Shown here one piece after another: positions 34,748-44,801 of a stretch of DNA of 64,000 nucleotides. The stretch's first letter is position 1. Each line of letters starts with the position of its first letter. The stretch comes from Brevibacillus aydinogluensis. GTDB taxonomy: Bacteria > Bacillota > Bacilli > Brevibacillales > Brevibacillaceae. The DNA lies in the NCBI RefSeq assembly GCF_031954365.1, contig NZ_JAUSVZ010000012.1, one strand, 5' to 3'. The notes beneath the pieces are model-generated. The model ran no database searches. It saw only the letters and a list, made by a program, of their open reading frames with translations, and was not told where the DNA came from. Both the position numbers and the translations under genes were made by a program.

Positions 34748-35054
34748 TTGCTCGTGTTTAGAGGGAAAAGTGGATACAGAAACCAGAGAGAACTAACCGA
34801 TTTTTCGGTAGTGAGTCGATCCACCATAAATAGGTTAGAGGCCAGCACTCATAAAGCCAAGCTCGAGACTTTAAAAGCATTTATGCTATTACCAATGAGG
34901 AAATATTAGAAAAAGTTAGAGCACTTGATCATAATCCCTTTTTTAAAATGGAAGTACGGAAGGTCTTGATTACCAAAATCTTTTTCCGCGAGAGGGACAC
35001 AAGTTGTTAGAAGAAGAAAAAGCACGAATTTTTGGAGTTTCAAAGGTTTCTTAG
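34748..35054 (+). pseudogene. Frame-broken XRE (Cro/CI-type) repressor
   Basis: A frame from TTG 34748 encodes a helix-turn-helix of the XRE type (RNQRELTDFSVVSRSTINRL, then HKAKLETLKAF) and stops at 34909. The expected continuation is in another frame (YAITNEEILEKVRALDHNP, from ~34880), and a third frame carries YQNLFPREGHKLLEEEKARI to the stop at 35054. So at least two frameshifts break what looks like a phage- or ICE-type repressor gene. A GACACGC-type terminator follows. It is probably dead, though the 53-residue HTH peptide could still be made. Confidence 0.65.
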
Positions 35055-35093
35055 ATTATCAGGACGAATAAGAAAACAACAAGACTAACAGCG

Positions 35094-35127
35094 AGACACG
35101 CAACCTTTTTGTAGCGTGTCTATTTTT
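35094..35127 (+). terminator. Terminator upstream of the AIPR gene
   Basis: AGACACGC / GCGTGTCT stem, 12-nt loop, TATTTTT tail. It insulates the AIPR promoter from upstream transcription. Confidence 0.75.
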
Positions 35128-35156
35128 AAAGATAGTAAAAAAATCAAATGAATATA

Positions 35157-35185
35157 TTGACAGCTATATTTTTTTATTTTAATAA
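35157..35185 (+). promoter_or_regulatory. Promoter of the AIPR gene
   Basis: TTGACA (35157-35162), 17 nt, TAATAA (35180-35185), within a very AT-rich leader, 36 nt before the ATG. Confidence 0.6.
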
Positions 35186-35220
35186 AATTACATAATTATA
35201 ATTTTAATCGAGGGTTAATT

Positions 35221-36945
35221 ATGGACAGAATAACCAAGAACCTTTTAGACGAATTTGTTAAGGAAAATGGATTAGGTAATCTTTCTGAGGATACTGCATT
35301 CGAACACTTTACTGGAGTATTATTGACATCGTCGCACTATTCAGAGTCCTTCTCAACTTATGATATTGCTGTTGGTGCTGGTCATGACTGTGGGATTGAT
35401 TGTTTTGCAATTATCGTAAATGGCAGTTTGGTTACAGAACCTGAAGAGATTGAGGACTTGGCAGAAAATAATGGCTATCTAGATGTTAGCTTTGTTTTTG
35501 TTCAAGCAGAGCGATCAAGTAACTTTGACTCACAAAAAATTGGACAGATTGGTTTTGGTTTGTTAGATATTTTCTCTGAATCCCCTTCATTACCCAAAAA
35601 CGACAATATAAAACATAAGCTAAAAATAGTAAACGAAATTTTTAGTAGAAGCAGCAAATTTAAAAAAGGTAATCCCCAATGCTTTATTTACTATGCAACG
35701 ACGGGACGCTGGACTGATGATGCAAACCTAACGATCAGAAAAGATGCTGTGGTTGAGAATTTAAAGCAACTTGGGTTATTTCGAAAGATAGTTTTTGAAT
35801 GTATTGATGCAGAAAGATTACAAACACTCTATAGAAACCTTCGAAATTCGGTCACGAAAGAAATAATTTTCATTAACCGAACTGTTCTACCTGAAATTTC
35901 TGGGGTAGAACAATCATATATAGGGTTTATTCCTGTATCTGAGTTTTTAAAACTAATCGAGAACGAAAACGGAGAAATCTACTCATCCATTTTTTATGAC
36001 AATGTTCGTGATTGGCAAGAATGGAATCCTGTTAACACAGAAATTAAAGAAACTCTTGAGTCCGAGACAAAAAAAATTCTTTTTCCGTTGCTAAATAACG
36101 GAATAACGGTGGTTGCTAGCCGACTACAACCAACTGGCAATAAATTTTTGATAGAGGATTACCAAATTGTGAATGGGTGTCAAACAAGCTATGTCATCCA
36201 CGAGTCAAAGGAGTATTTGGACGACAGCGTATTAGTACCGATTCGTTTAATAGCGACTAATGACCCTGAAGTAAAGAATCAGATTATTAAAGCTACTAAT
36301 AGGCAAACAGAAGTGACAGAAGAGCAACTATTTGCCCTATCAGATTTTCCAAAAAAACTTGAAATATATTTTCAAACATTTGATGGAAACAAAAGGTTGT
36401 ATTATGAAAGAAGATCAAGGCAGTTTAATGCATCGCCTGACATTGAAAAAGTTAGAGTTGTGAACATAACAACCTTGGTTAAATCTTTCGCTTCTATGTT
36501 TCTTGACCTACCACATCGGACGTCCCGAAATTATAAATTGTTACTTAAAAGTATTGGTACAGAAATTTTTAATAAAGATCATAGATTGGAGATGTATTAT
36601 TGTGCTGCCTATGCCCAGTATAGGCTAGAATATCTTTTTAGGAGTCAAGTTATTAATTCTGTGTTAAAGCCGGCTAGATATCACATTCTTATGGCTTTCC
36701 GAAAAATTGCTGTCGACGACCAAATGCCTAAATACTTTAACTCAAATGAAATGGCTAGATATTGTCAACGAATAATAAATATTCTATGGGATGACATTCG
36801 GTTCAGAGACGTTTTTCGAAATGCAGCTGATTTAGTTTCAACTGTTGCAGCAGGTAATTTTAACCGAGATAACATAAGAACTGAAGTGTTTACTGAAAAA
36901 GTAAACTCTGCACTTACTCAAAGAAGCATTCGGGCTATTCAATAA
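35221..36945 (+). CDS. AIPR abortive-infection phage-resistance protein
   Basis: 574 residues, SD GAGGG, low GC. The AIPR core (PF10592) is at about 230-500: FPLLNNGITVVASRL, YQIVNGCQTSYVIHES and IKATNRQTEVTEEQLFAL are its hallmarks. The N-terminal ~180 residues look like a restriction-endonuclease fold (GIDCFAIIVNG, then VSFVFVQAERSSNFDSQKIG). In relatives I recall this last strand as Q-x-K; here it is Q-A-E, so nuclease activity is uncertain. AIPR proteins are single-gene defence effectors, and their trigger is not settled. It has its own promoter and terminator and sits alone between the tRNA and Wadjet. Base use differs from the core genome, consistent with transfer. Confidence 0.82.
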   Translation: MDRITKNLLDEFVKENGLGNLSEDTAFEHFTGVLLTSSHYSESFSTYDIAVGAGHDCGIDCFAIIVNGSLVTEPEEIEDLAENNGYLDVSFVFVQAERSSNFDSQKIGQIGFGLLDIFSESPSLPKNDNIKHKLKIVNEIFSRSSKFKKGNPQCFIYYATTGRWTDDANLTIRKDAVVENLKQLGLFRKIVFECIDAERLQTLYRNLRNSVTKEIIFINRTVLPEISGVEQSYIGFIPVSEFLKLIENENGEIYSSIFYDNVRDWQEWNPVNTEIKETLESETKKILFPLLNNGITVVASRLQPTGNKFLIEDYQIVNGCQTSYVIHESKEYLDDSVLVPIRLIATNDPEVKNQIIKATNRQTEVTEEQLFALSDFPKKLEIYFQTFDGNKRLYYERRSRQFNASPDIEKVRVVNITTLVKSFASMFLDLPHRTSRNYKLLLKSIGTEIFNKDHRLEMYYCAAYAQYRLEYLFRSQVINSVLKPARYHILMAFRKIAVDDQMPKYFNSNEMARYCQRIINILWDDIRFRDVFRNAADLVSTVAAGNFNRDNIRTEVFTEKVNSALTQRSIRAIQ

Positions 36946-37012
36946 TTCCCGGTTGCTATCTACGTTTACATTTCATTTAACTATCCTGCTTAATACACTT
37001 TACAAAAATGGT

Positions 37013-37060
37013 AAAGCGTGTAGATAAAGTACTGAAAGTACAAGGTCTACACGCTTTTTA
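37013..37060 (+). terminator. Terminator of the AIPR gene, with GTGTAGATAAAGT arms
   Basis: 12-bp outer stem AAAGCGTGTAGA / TCTACACGCTTT enclosing a smaller TACT/AGTA hairpin, then TTTTT. The arm sequence GTGTAGATAAAGT is close to the terminal inverted repeat of repeat copy B, so this may be a collapsed remnant of that element that now acts as a terminator. Confidence 0.65.
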
Positions 37061-38134
37061 TCCATTCATTGCTGTGCAGATGTGGAAGCATGCTGAATAC
37101 GCAACAGGACCAAAGTCTCGCAGAACCGGAAAAATAAAATTCTATTTCCATTTATAAATTCTTGTTTTATATTACTACAGTTGACGTGTGGCGTCCTGGG
37201 GGTCATCCCAGGAGTTATAACGAACATAAGAGATTCAAAAACTCGTTGTTGAGTATTCGAATCCTCATATGCCAATTGTGTTGCTGCAAGCAAGTGATCA
37301 TTAACCTGTATACGGTCTTGAACGCTGTATTAAGTTTGTTCTAACTTATGTGGAATCACACCACAATTAAGAAAATCATACCCTGGGGTCTAGTTTAACC
37401 TAGATGGTCCCCAGGGTTAAATATAAAAATAAAAAATACGGGGACAAAAGTCCCTCCTTATTGCCCGCTCCAGCCGTACGGAATGGACGTAATTTCCACC
37501 ATTTTAAATTCTCCCCTGAATTTACGAACTGGTCTGCACAACCAAAGCCATTGAGAGCTAGGTCACCTAAGGAAAAGCCAATTTTTCTACAGATGAAGAC
37601 TCTTTTGAATCTAACGGCTAAATGATTTTGGCAAACCTCCCGAACACTAAACTGGCTAGCAAGATCACTTTATTAAGTATGAGAGATTTAACGTTAACAG
37701 AATAAACACATACGGTTTCAAAATACAAAATTCTTTCACCCTAATATTATTTTTGAAGGCTCTTATTGCAGGAGCCACTCACCTTGTATATTTATTTGTG
37801 TCAACATTTTAATTTCAAAAAACACGATCTTTATTCCAATATTTTTACTAGGTTGTCAGCTTTCGTTCTAAACATTATTTACATTATAAAGAATTCCTAC
37901 ACATGAGAGACTTCAAAATCGTCATCATAGGTTAAACTAAAGCACTCTTCGACTTTTACTTGAATACATTTGTTTATCGATATTCCTAGTATTATTTTTC
38001 TAATACCTACTCTAAGTTGGATTTCTAACACTTCCAAATATTTATTGGTCATAGCAAGGTCATAGGGGTTATTTTGCATACCAAATAACTTCAATAAAGT
38101 AAGAAATTATAGGAGTAAGGGAGGAAATTAGGGA
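37061..38134. other. Gene-free AT-rich stretch between AIPR and Wadjet
   Basis: More than 1 kb with no supported gene. It contains a hairpin ACCCTGGGG / CCCCAGGGT (37380-37417) with inner TCTAG/CTAGA and no T tail. A minus-strand frame at 37897-38079 (NPYDLAMTNKYLEVLEIQLR) has plausible protein composition but no ribosome site. The Wadjet promoter must lie near 38050-38110, but no clear -35/-10 pair stands out. It reads as decayed island DNA. Confidence 0.5.
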
Positions 38135-39565
38135 ATGAAATTGTTCGATGTAGTACCGGATCGGTTTTTTCATTTGCTGACCGGCCCCAATAAGCATCTG
38201 TACGTGGAAGCTGCACTTCTATTGTATGAACAGTCGCAACGGGAACGCTTCGGCATCAGATATGACGTGATGCGCGACCTGTTTCACGAGTTGATAGAGA
38301 CCTATAATGAATTAGGCGTGGAACTGATGTTCGATGATGAGGATATTGCGGAGGCGAAGCAGGAGTTTCGTGAAGAACAGGTGACCGTTGATGAGTATGC
38401 AAGAACACAGGCCAACGCCCTCATCCGCAAACTGGCTTCGCTAAAGTGGATAGATGTTGAAGTGCGCGACCAATTTCAGCAGTATATTGTTCTTCCCCAC
38501 TACACAAGCCGCATCTTGTCTGTGCTTCAAGAACTGTGCGTTTCCAGAGCAGTCGAATACCAGCGCTTTGCATTCGTTACCTACCAGCTGTTAACCGGAG
38601 AAGAAGCAAAGCGGCGCCCTTGTTTTGCCATTCGTGAAGCAAAGCAATATACACAACAGTTTGTTCAAGAACTGGTTACCCTCTATAACAACATGAAACA
38701 CCACATGGAGCAAGTCGTGCAGAAAAGTTCTATTCAAGATGTTTTGGACCATCATTTCGACAAATATAAATCAGAAATTGTCGATAAAAGCTATCATCGC
38801 TTGAAAACCTCGGATCATGTTTCACGCTACCGTTTTCAAATACTGCAAACGGTACAGCGATGGCTATTGGATAATAAGTTGCTGGAAGAAACCATCGAGG
38901 ACGGACTCCTCAGCGAGTTTTACCGCGACCGCCAGGAGGCAGAAGAAGATATCAGGGAATCTCTGCTGTACATTGAAGAGACATATAGTGGTTTGGATGA
39001 GATTTTTTATCAGATCGACCTGCGGCACAATCAATATTTGCGCTCCTCGTATGATCGAGCTCGTTACCTCAGCCAGTACCAACAAGGAATCAATCAACGC
39101 CTCGTTGATCTCATACAGTGCTTGGCTGATTCAAAGAAAGACGAAGAGTTTCTCTGGTCTCAGCTTTTCCACATGCAGTCCATTGCTGGATTAACAGAAC
39201 AGTCACTTCTTCCACTGCGTCGTAAGAAACCTCCACATCAACCAAACGTTCATGTTGTGGTACCAATCCCTGATGAACTGAAAGAGGAGTTGCGACGTAA
39301 AAATCTGGAACGGATGAGAAAAGCGATCACTCGGAAAAAAGTGGAAGGTTACGTATTGGAAAAACTGGGGAATCGCCAGGAATTGGAGCTGCAAGAACTG
39401 GCGCCTACGAACATTGAAGAGTTTTTACTGCTTACCTACATTTATTTATACGGCCAAGACGGGGCATCACAGTTTCAATTGAAGCGGAACCAGGAACGCT
39501 GTATTTTGCAAATTGGAGACTATAGATTTGACAACCACCTGGTCGTTCGGAAAGGGGGCAGATAA
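38135..39565 (+). CDS. jetA: Wadjet subunit JetA
   Basis: 476 residues, GGGAGG ribosome site. Helical, acidic protein with a family-like N-terminus (KLFDVVPDRFFHLLTGPNKH) and winged-helix regions. It is first of four genes in the order JetA-B-C-D. JetA is the kleisin-like subunit that bridges the JetC motor heads in the Wadjet complex, which recognises closed circular plasmid DNA by loop extrusion and cuts it. The DUF3375/DUF5716 subtype cannot be fixed by eye, though the N-terminus looks more like the second type. The next gene starts 1 nt after its stop. Confidence 0.82.
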   Translation: MKLFDVVPDRFFHLLTGPNKHLYVEAALLLYEQSQRERFGIRYDVMRDLFHELIETYNELGVELMFDDEDIAEAKQEFREEQVTVDEYARTQANALIRKLASLKWIDVEVRDQFQQYIVLPHYTSRILSVLQELCVSRAVEYQRFAFVTYQLLTGEEAKRRPCFAIREAKQYTQQFVQELVTLYNNMKHHMEQVVQKSSIQDVLDHHFDKYKSEIVDKSYHRLKTSDHVSRYRFQILQTVQRWLLDNKLLEETIEDGLLSEFYRDRQEAEEDIRESLLYIEETYSGLDEIFYQIDLRHNQYLRSSYDRARYLSQYQQGINQRLVDLIQCLADSKKDEEFLWSQLFHMQSIAGLTEQSLLPLRRKKPPHQPNVHVVVPIPDELKEELRRKNLERMRKAITRKKVEGYVLEKLGNRQELELQELAPTNIEEFLLLTYIYLYGQDGASQFQLKRNQERCILQIGDYRFDNHLVVRKGGR

Positions 39566-39566
39566 C

Positions 39567-40175
39567 ATGATATTCAACGAAATAAGTGAGAGTGAACAAA
39601 AAAAGATCAGTGCACTGATTAACCGGTTGCTAGCGACAAATTTTCTGGTCAAAGAAAAAGAGAGAGAAGCATATGGTTTTGCCCGGCGCCATCGCGAAGC
39701 CCTGGAACGCTATTTTCGTTTTCTTGGCTGGGATTTGATCATTGACGAACGGCATGAATGCCTGTTCCTGAATGCACCGGAGCAAGGCTTGCGAAGGAGA
39801 TTGAATAAGGAGCAAAGTTTGTGGCTTCTTATTTTACGGTTGATCTATCAGGAAAAGCGAGAAGGTTTGTCTTTAAGTGAGTTTCCCATGACCACCTTGT
39901 ACGAAATCCGGAGCAAATATGAGACATTTCGCATTCCCTGGATCAATCGAACAAAGTTGACCGAGATGGTGCGGCTGTGTACAAGCTATCAGTTGATAGA
40001 GGCACTTGACAGCGATTTTCGTTCTGATGAATGCCGGTTTCGACTCTTTCACACCTGGATATACCTGATTGATGCGGACGAGTTGAATGTAGTGAAAGGA
40101 AAAATCGAACGATATGTTCCATCGTTGGAAGGAGGAGTGTTTGATGAAATGGATGAAGAAATTGAGACTAATTAA
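39567..40175 (+). CDS. jetB: Wadjet subunit JetB
   Basis: 202 residues from ATG 39567 behind AAAGGGGG. Fits the DUF4194-type subunit: winged-helix protein with LINRLLATNFLVKEKEREAY at the N-terminus, ALERYFRFLGWDLIIDERHE and LRLIYQEKREGLSL. JetB is the KITE-like partner that binds JetA and helps link the JetC heads. It overlaps jetC by 32 nt. Confidence 0.82.
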   Translation: MIFNEISESEQKKISALINRLLATNFLVKEKEREAYGFARRHREALERYFRFLGWDLIIDERHECLFLNAPEQGLRRRLNKEQSLWLLILRLIYQEKREGLSLSEFPMTTLYEIRSKYETFRIPWINRTKLTEMVRLCTSYQLIEALDSDFRSDECRFRLFHTWIYLIDADELNVVKGKIERYVPSLEGGVFDEMDEEIETN

Positions 40176-43100
40176 CTGGCATTACTTTACCGATGTGACG
40201 ATGGAATTCGGAAAACAGACCCTCATTACGGGAAAGAACGGTGCCGGCAAATCGACGATCATTGACGCCCTGCAGGTTCTCTTTGTTGCAGATCAACGGC
40301 AGATTCGTTTTAATTCGGCAGCGCATGAGGAAGCAAAACGAACAATGATAAATTACTTGCGGGGAAAAATCGGTAGTGATGACCGGACGTTCGTGCGGGA
40401 TGACGATTTTACCTCTTACATTGTTTCGGAATTTTACGATGACGAAAAACAAGAATCATTCGTTGTAGGTGTGGTGATTGATGTCTATCAGGATCAATCG
40501 CATGAGGAAGAGTATTTTATTTTGGCCAATCGTACACTCGAAAGCCTCTCGTTCGTAAAACCCTCCGGCCAGCTTCGCAACCGCGAAGAATTCAGGCGCT
40601 TGTATCATAACGATAGCATGACTCGAGTCCGTACGATATTCGAGCGTAACAAAAACAATTACCAAAAAGCCTTGCTCGCCCGCATGGGACAAGTGCATGA
40701 ACGTTTTTTTCCCATTTTCACGAAAGCGCTATCGTTCAAGCCCATCCAAAATATCCGTCATTTTATTTATGATTACATTCTGGACAAGCGTGAACTGCAA
40801 CTTGATTTGATGAAACAGAATTTTGAGATCCACGAGCGGTACAAAAAGGAATTGGAAGAGTTGCAAAAACGTAAGGAAAAATTGCTGGGCATCCGTGACA
40901 GCTTTCAGAAGCTTGTAAAATTGCGGGAAACGGTCATCGAACAGGACTATGTGCTCCGCAGGTTAAAGCGAGACATGGAGCAAGAAACGCTAGAGCAATA
41001 TGAACAGACCTTGAAGGATTTGGAGAAGGCGTTGGACCAATTGACGGACGATATCCGGTTTAATGAGCGGAAGCAGGAGGAAGCGGCTCATGAAAGGGAA
41101 GAGGCGTACCAACGCTGGAGAAACCACTCTGCGGAACAGCAGAAGCGGCAGTTATTAGAAGAGATCCAACAGTTAGAGATCCATGAGAAAGAAACGAGAC
41201 AACATCTTACGCTATGGGCAAAAAAGTTGCAGCAGGAGCTTTCTGCACTTCAGGCATTGACGGATTGGAACGGGAATGAGGTCTGGAAATGGGAACCAGG
41301 GGAACTTGAACAGCTTATACGCATACGCGAAACGATAGCTTACGTGCTGTCGTTGATAGAAGAGGGACAAAGCGGTGTTGAACATGATGAGGATGTGCTA
41401 CAAGCATTTCGCAGCGCAAGTCCGTTGTTATCCGCGCTTCACGAACGATTTTTGGTTGTTAAGACTCGCTTAGAGGATCAACTACAGGGATTGGAGAATA
41501 GGCTCTCAGATCTGGAACAGGTGATTCGAGATCTGGAGAATCGTAAACGTCGGTACCCTCCTTCTGTGGTAAGATTGAGGGAATTGCTTGAGAAACGTTT
41601 TTCCGGTCGCTCACGCGTGTGGATTTTCTGTGAAGAGATGGAGATAGAGGACGACGCATGGCGGGACGCGGTGGAAGGGTATTTGCATACCCAGAGATTT
41701 GACTTGTTAGTCGAACCAGAAGTTTTTGCTGAAGCCTTATCTGTATACGAGAAAGAGAAGTTTGCTCACAAATTGGAAGGAGTGGGGTTGGTTGACACAG
41801 AGAAGGAACGAAGATACCTGGGGAGTGCGAGACCAGGTTCGCTCGCTGAGGCAGTAAAGGCAGAACATCCTGTCATTCGTGCGCACATGGAGCACTTGCT
41901 CGGCAAAGTAATGAAAGCTGCAAACGAACAGGAACTGCGTGAACACCGTACGGCCATTACGAGTACATGCATGCTGTATCATAATTTGATTGCTCGTCAA
42001 ATTCAGAAAGATCGCTATGCGATTCCGTATATCGGCGCCCAGGCGATCATTCGCCAACTTGAGATCATGCGCGCGGAATTGGACCGGGTGAAGGCACAGC
42101 GGAAAGCGATGAAGCTCGCTATGGAAGAACTGTCTGGCTGGGCGACTCGTTTAGCGCAAAAACACGTTCACTACGAGCGTTTGTTGGACCATGTCGATCT
42201 TCCAACTCGACTGCGGGTTTGTCTGGACAGATTGGCGTCGAAACGAAAAGAATTAGCTGGCCTTGACATGAGCGAAGCAGAACGGTTGAAATCCGTTTAT
42301 GAAGAGTGGAAACAGAGGGAAGAAGAATGGAATCAGAAGAGCAAGGAATTGACCGCGTTAAAAGCGAAAAGAGAAGATAATAAGAAAAAATTGTCAGAAG
42401 ATATCTATTTGCAACAGAGAAGGGTTCACGAAGCGCACCAAGCTCTTGAGAAGTGGCTGCAGGCGTACGGTCCCGAGACAGAGCGACGGGCTTTACTTCG
42501 CTGGGAAGAAGCACAAAAACAAGATTTGCCTACGTCCCGCAAGATTGATAATTGGGAAAACAACTGGAAAGGCAATCAAACGCGACGTGATGACGCTTTT
42601 CGCGAACTCCAATTGCTCCGCCAGGAATTTAACATTGAGTATTCCTTTAACTCTTCCATTTCGTCTGAGGAGAATGAAGAATACGACGCTCTGTTGTACG
42701 ATATCGAGCACTTGAATATTCCAGAATATCAGCAGAAGGTGGAGATGGCGTTGAAAGAATCGGAGGAGGAGTTCAAGACACACTTCCTCTTGCGGATGAG
42801 GGAAGCGATTCAGATGGCGAGAAAGGAATTTGATCAGCTCAACTATGCCCTCCGCCATTTTCCGTTTTCTGAGGATAAATACCATTTCGAAGTCTCTGCG
42901 AGCGAAACATACAAGAAGTTTTACGAGGCGATCATGGATCCTATGCTGGCAGAAAAAGGGTCATTGTTTGATATCCAATACGATGACCGGAGTGAAGTCC
43001 TCCATCATCTCTTTGAACTGCTTGTGCGGGGGGATGCTGGCGACATTGAAGAGTTTACCGACTACCGGCGTTACCTCGATTTTGACATCATCGTCAAGAC

Positions 43101-43500
43101 TCGGGACTCGCGTTACCGTTTCTCGCAGGTACTCAAAGAGAAGTCCGGTGGTGAAACGCAGACGCCGTTTTACATTGCGATTCTCGCTTCATTTCATCAC
43201 TTGTACGCGAGCGGGAAGACGATGCGGTTGGTTGTTTTTGATGAAGCCTTCAATAAAATGGACGAACAGCGCATTCAAACGAGCCTGCGCCTGATCAAGC
43301 AGATGAAGTTACAGTTGATCGCTGCAGTTCCGGACGAAAAGATGCAGCACATGGCACCGGAAGTTACGACAACGCTCATTGTCAGCAACCATAATTACGA
43401 GTGCTTTGTCGACATGATTGATCGATGGGACGTGGACGATGAGGTTGCAGTAACGTCGGAAGAAGATTCGACACGAATGGAGCAAGATACGTTATTTTAA
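40144..43500 (+). CDS. jetC: Wadjet subunit JetC (SMC-like ATPase)
   Basis: 1118 residues from ATG 40144, six bases after GGAGGAG. N-terminal head with LRLINWHYFTDVTMEFG and Walker A TGKNGAGKST near residue 38. Long coiled coils at ~220-470 and ~650-900 flank a hinge-like globular centre (VWIFCEEMEIEDDAWRDAVE). The C-terminal head has the signature-like KSGGETQTPFYIAILASF and Walker B LVVFDEAFNKMDE. This is the MukB/SMC-type motor of Wadjet that extrudes DNA loops using ATP. Length and motifs are intact. Confidence 0.92.
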   Translation: MKWMKKLRLINWHYFTDVTMEFGKQTLITGKNGAGKSTIIDALQVLFVADQRQIRFNSAAHEEAKRTMINYLRGKIGSDDRTFVRDDDFTSYIVSEFYDDEKQESFVVGVVIDVYQDQSHEEEYFILANRTLESLSFVKPSGQLRNREEFRRLYHNDSMTRVRTIFERNKNNYQKALLARMGQVHERFFPIFTKALSFKPIQNIRHFIYDYILDKRELQLDLMKQNFEIHERYKKELEELQKRKEKLLGIRDSFQKLVKLRETVIEQDYVLRRLKRDMEQETLEQYEQTLKDLEKALDQLTDDIRFNERKQEEAAHEREEAYQRWRNHSAEQQKRQLLEEIQQLEIHEKETRQHLTLWAKKLQQELSALQALTDWNGNEVWKWEPGELEQLIRIRETIAYVLSLIEEGQSGVEHDEDVLQAFRSASPLLSALHERFLVVKTRLEDQLQGLENRLSDLEQVIRDLENRKRRYPPSVVRLRELLEKRFSGRSRVWIFCEEMEIEDDAWRDAVEGYLHTQRFDLLVEPEVFAEALSVYEKEKFAHKLEGVGLVDTEKERRYLGSARPGSLAEAVKAEHPVIRAHMEHLLGKVMKAANEQELREHRTAITSTCMLYHNLIARQIQKDRYAIPYIGAQAIIRQLEIMRAELDRVKAQRKAMKLAMEELSGWATRLAQKHVHYERLLDHVDLPTRLRVCLDRLASKRKELAGLDMSEAERLKSVYEEWKQREEEWNQKSKELTALKAKREDNKKKLSEDIYLQQRRVHEAHQALEKWLQAYGPETERRALLRWEEAQKQDLPTSRKIDNWENNWKGNQTRRDDAFRELQLLRQEFNIEYSFNSSISSEENEEYDALLYDIEHLNIPEYQQKVEMALKESEEEFKTHFLLRMREAIQMARKEFDQLNYALRHFPFSEDKYHFEVSASETYKKFYEAIMDPMLAEKGSLFDIQYDDRSEVLHHLFELLVRGDAGDIEEFTDYRRYLDFDIIVKTRDSRYRFSQVLKEKSGGETQTPFYIAILASFHHLYASGKTMRLVVFDEAFNKMDEQRIQTSLRLIKQMKLQLIAAVPDEKMQHMAPEVTTTLIVSNHNYECFVDMIDRWDVDDEVAVTSEEDSTRMEQDTLF

Positions 43501-43511
43501 GAGGGATCAAC

Positions 43512-44801
43512 ATGGAAAAGGGTGTAAATGAACAGCGGTTCAAGAACAGGTTTCTCAAACAGGTTCTTGGTTTTTTGCTGGAAAAATACGAACGAAGTCA
43601 GGCATTTGTCACGGAACAGCCTGGAAGGTCGAAGCCTCAATTTGCCATAAAAGATAGTCCGTTTCACTTCGACTACTTTGACGAGATGGATTTTCGCAAA
43701 AGGGAGTGGATGCACGATGTCCTGATGCATTTGGAGCAGCAGGGCATCGTATCCTTGTCCTGGGTAAAATATAAAGAGGGTACGGAACTTTCGAAGGTTA
43801 TCCTGTCGTTAGATTCAGTAGAAGAAGCTTACACTCTGGCCGGGATCACGCCAAAAATGAAAAAAATTAAGCGTCTGCAAGAGATTATCAGGCCTTTGGA
43901 AGCTCACCCTTGGGAATGGGTGAAAAACTGGTGGAAGCAGACAGATGAAGACCTTTCTCGAAGAAAATCATCCGGCTTGGATCTCGATGACCCCGATGGA
44001 TATGCGGATCTGGTGAAAGTGTTGATCAAATTGCCGGATATGGAACAGGATACACCAAAACGCCTGTTTAGCCAGGAAGTGTTTCTCGACTCGAAACATT
44101 TTGAGCAAAAAGTGGAAAGACGGCTTGTCTCTTTGCTGAAAACATGCGTAGAGACGGAGTTTGAAACAGATCAAGAGTATTTGGACAGCATCGGAATTGT
44201 TCAGCACCCAAGGAGTGTCTTCGTTTCGGGAATGCTTCAGTTTCGAGTTGGAGAGACCATCATCCATACAAAAGGACTTCCCGGCGGAATCGGCCTTTCC
44301 AGGCAAACTATTGCTCGGATGGAGATTTTGGACCTGCCAATCGAACGAATTATCATGATTGAAAATCTGACCAGCTATCATCAATGGATTCGGCATCGAT
44401 CTGGAGCTAACGAGCTCGTCATATATACGGGAGGGTTTCCTGATGGAGTGCTGAAAACCTTTCTTTCCAAGCTTGGTACATTGTTTGATAGCTGGCATGT
44501 GAATATCCCCGTGTATCATTGGGGAGATATCGACCTGGGGGGCATCAGAATTTTTGAATATCTGAAGCAGATCTATTTTAAAGACTTGCACCCGCTTTGG
44601 ATGGATGAGCATATACTAGTAAAATATAAAGATAAAGGCATTCCAATAAAAGAATCCTATCTTTCAAAAGTGGAAGCGTTGCTGGACGATCCCCGTTTTT
44701 CCACTTGGGAAAATGTCTTGCGCGCTATGTTAAAGCATCGTATCCGGCTCGAGCAAGAAACCGTTTTTGAATACACTGATTTTACTGGTAAGGCAGAGTA
44801 G
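43512..44801 (+). CDS. jetD: Wadjet nuclease subunit JetD
   Basis: 429 residues, SD GAGGG, 11 nt after jetC. N-terminal DUF3322-like arm, then a C-terminal Toprim-like DUF2220 nuclease domain. Catalytic acidic residues are visible: the Glu in IERIIMIENLTSYHQW near residue 282 and the D-x-D of HWGDIDLGGIRIFEYL near 338, with YTGGFPDGVLKTFLSKLG between. JetD cuts plasmid DNA once JetABC stalls on a small circle. All key residues look present, so the system should be active. Confidence 0.9.
   Translation: MEKGVNEQRFKNRFLKQVLGFLLEKYERSQAFVTEQPGRSKPQFAIKDSPFHFDYFDEMDFRKREWMHDVLMHLEQQGIVSLSWVKYKEGTELSKVILSLDSVEEAYTLAGITPKMKKIKRLQEIIRPLEAHPWEWVKNWWKQTDEDLSRRKSSGLDLDDPDGYADLVKVLIKLPDMEQDTPKRLFSQEVFLDSKHFEQKVERRLVSLLKTCVETEFETDQEYLDSIGIVQHPRSVFVSGMLQFRVGETIIHTKGLPGGIGLSRQTIARMEILDLPIERIIMIENLTSYHQWIRHRSGANELVIYTGGFPDGVLKTFLSKLGTLFDSWHVNIPVYHWGDIDLGGIRIFEYLKQIYFKDLHPLWMDEHILVKYKDKGIPIKESYLSKVEALLDDPRFSTWENVLRAMLKHRIRLEQETVFEYTDFTGKAE

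Noticed and set aside
37066..37293. A 75-codon minus-strand frame after the AIPR terminator
   Set aside because: No ribosome site, no recognisable pattern, lies in decayed AT-rich DNA.
37897..38094. A 65-codon minus-strand frame upstream of jetA
   Set aside because: Composition is plausible, but no ribosome site or promoter is visible; kept as a note only.
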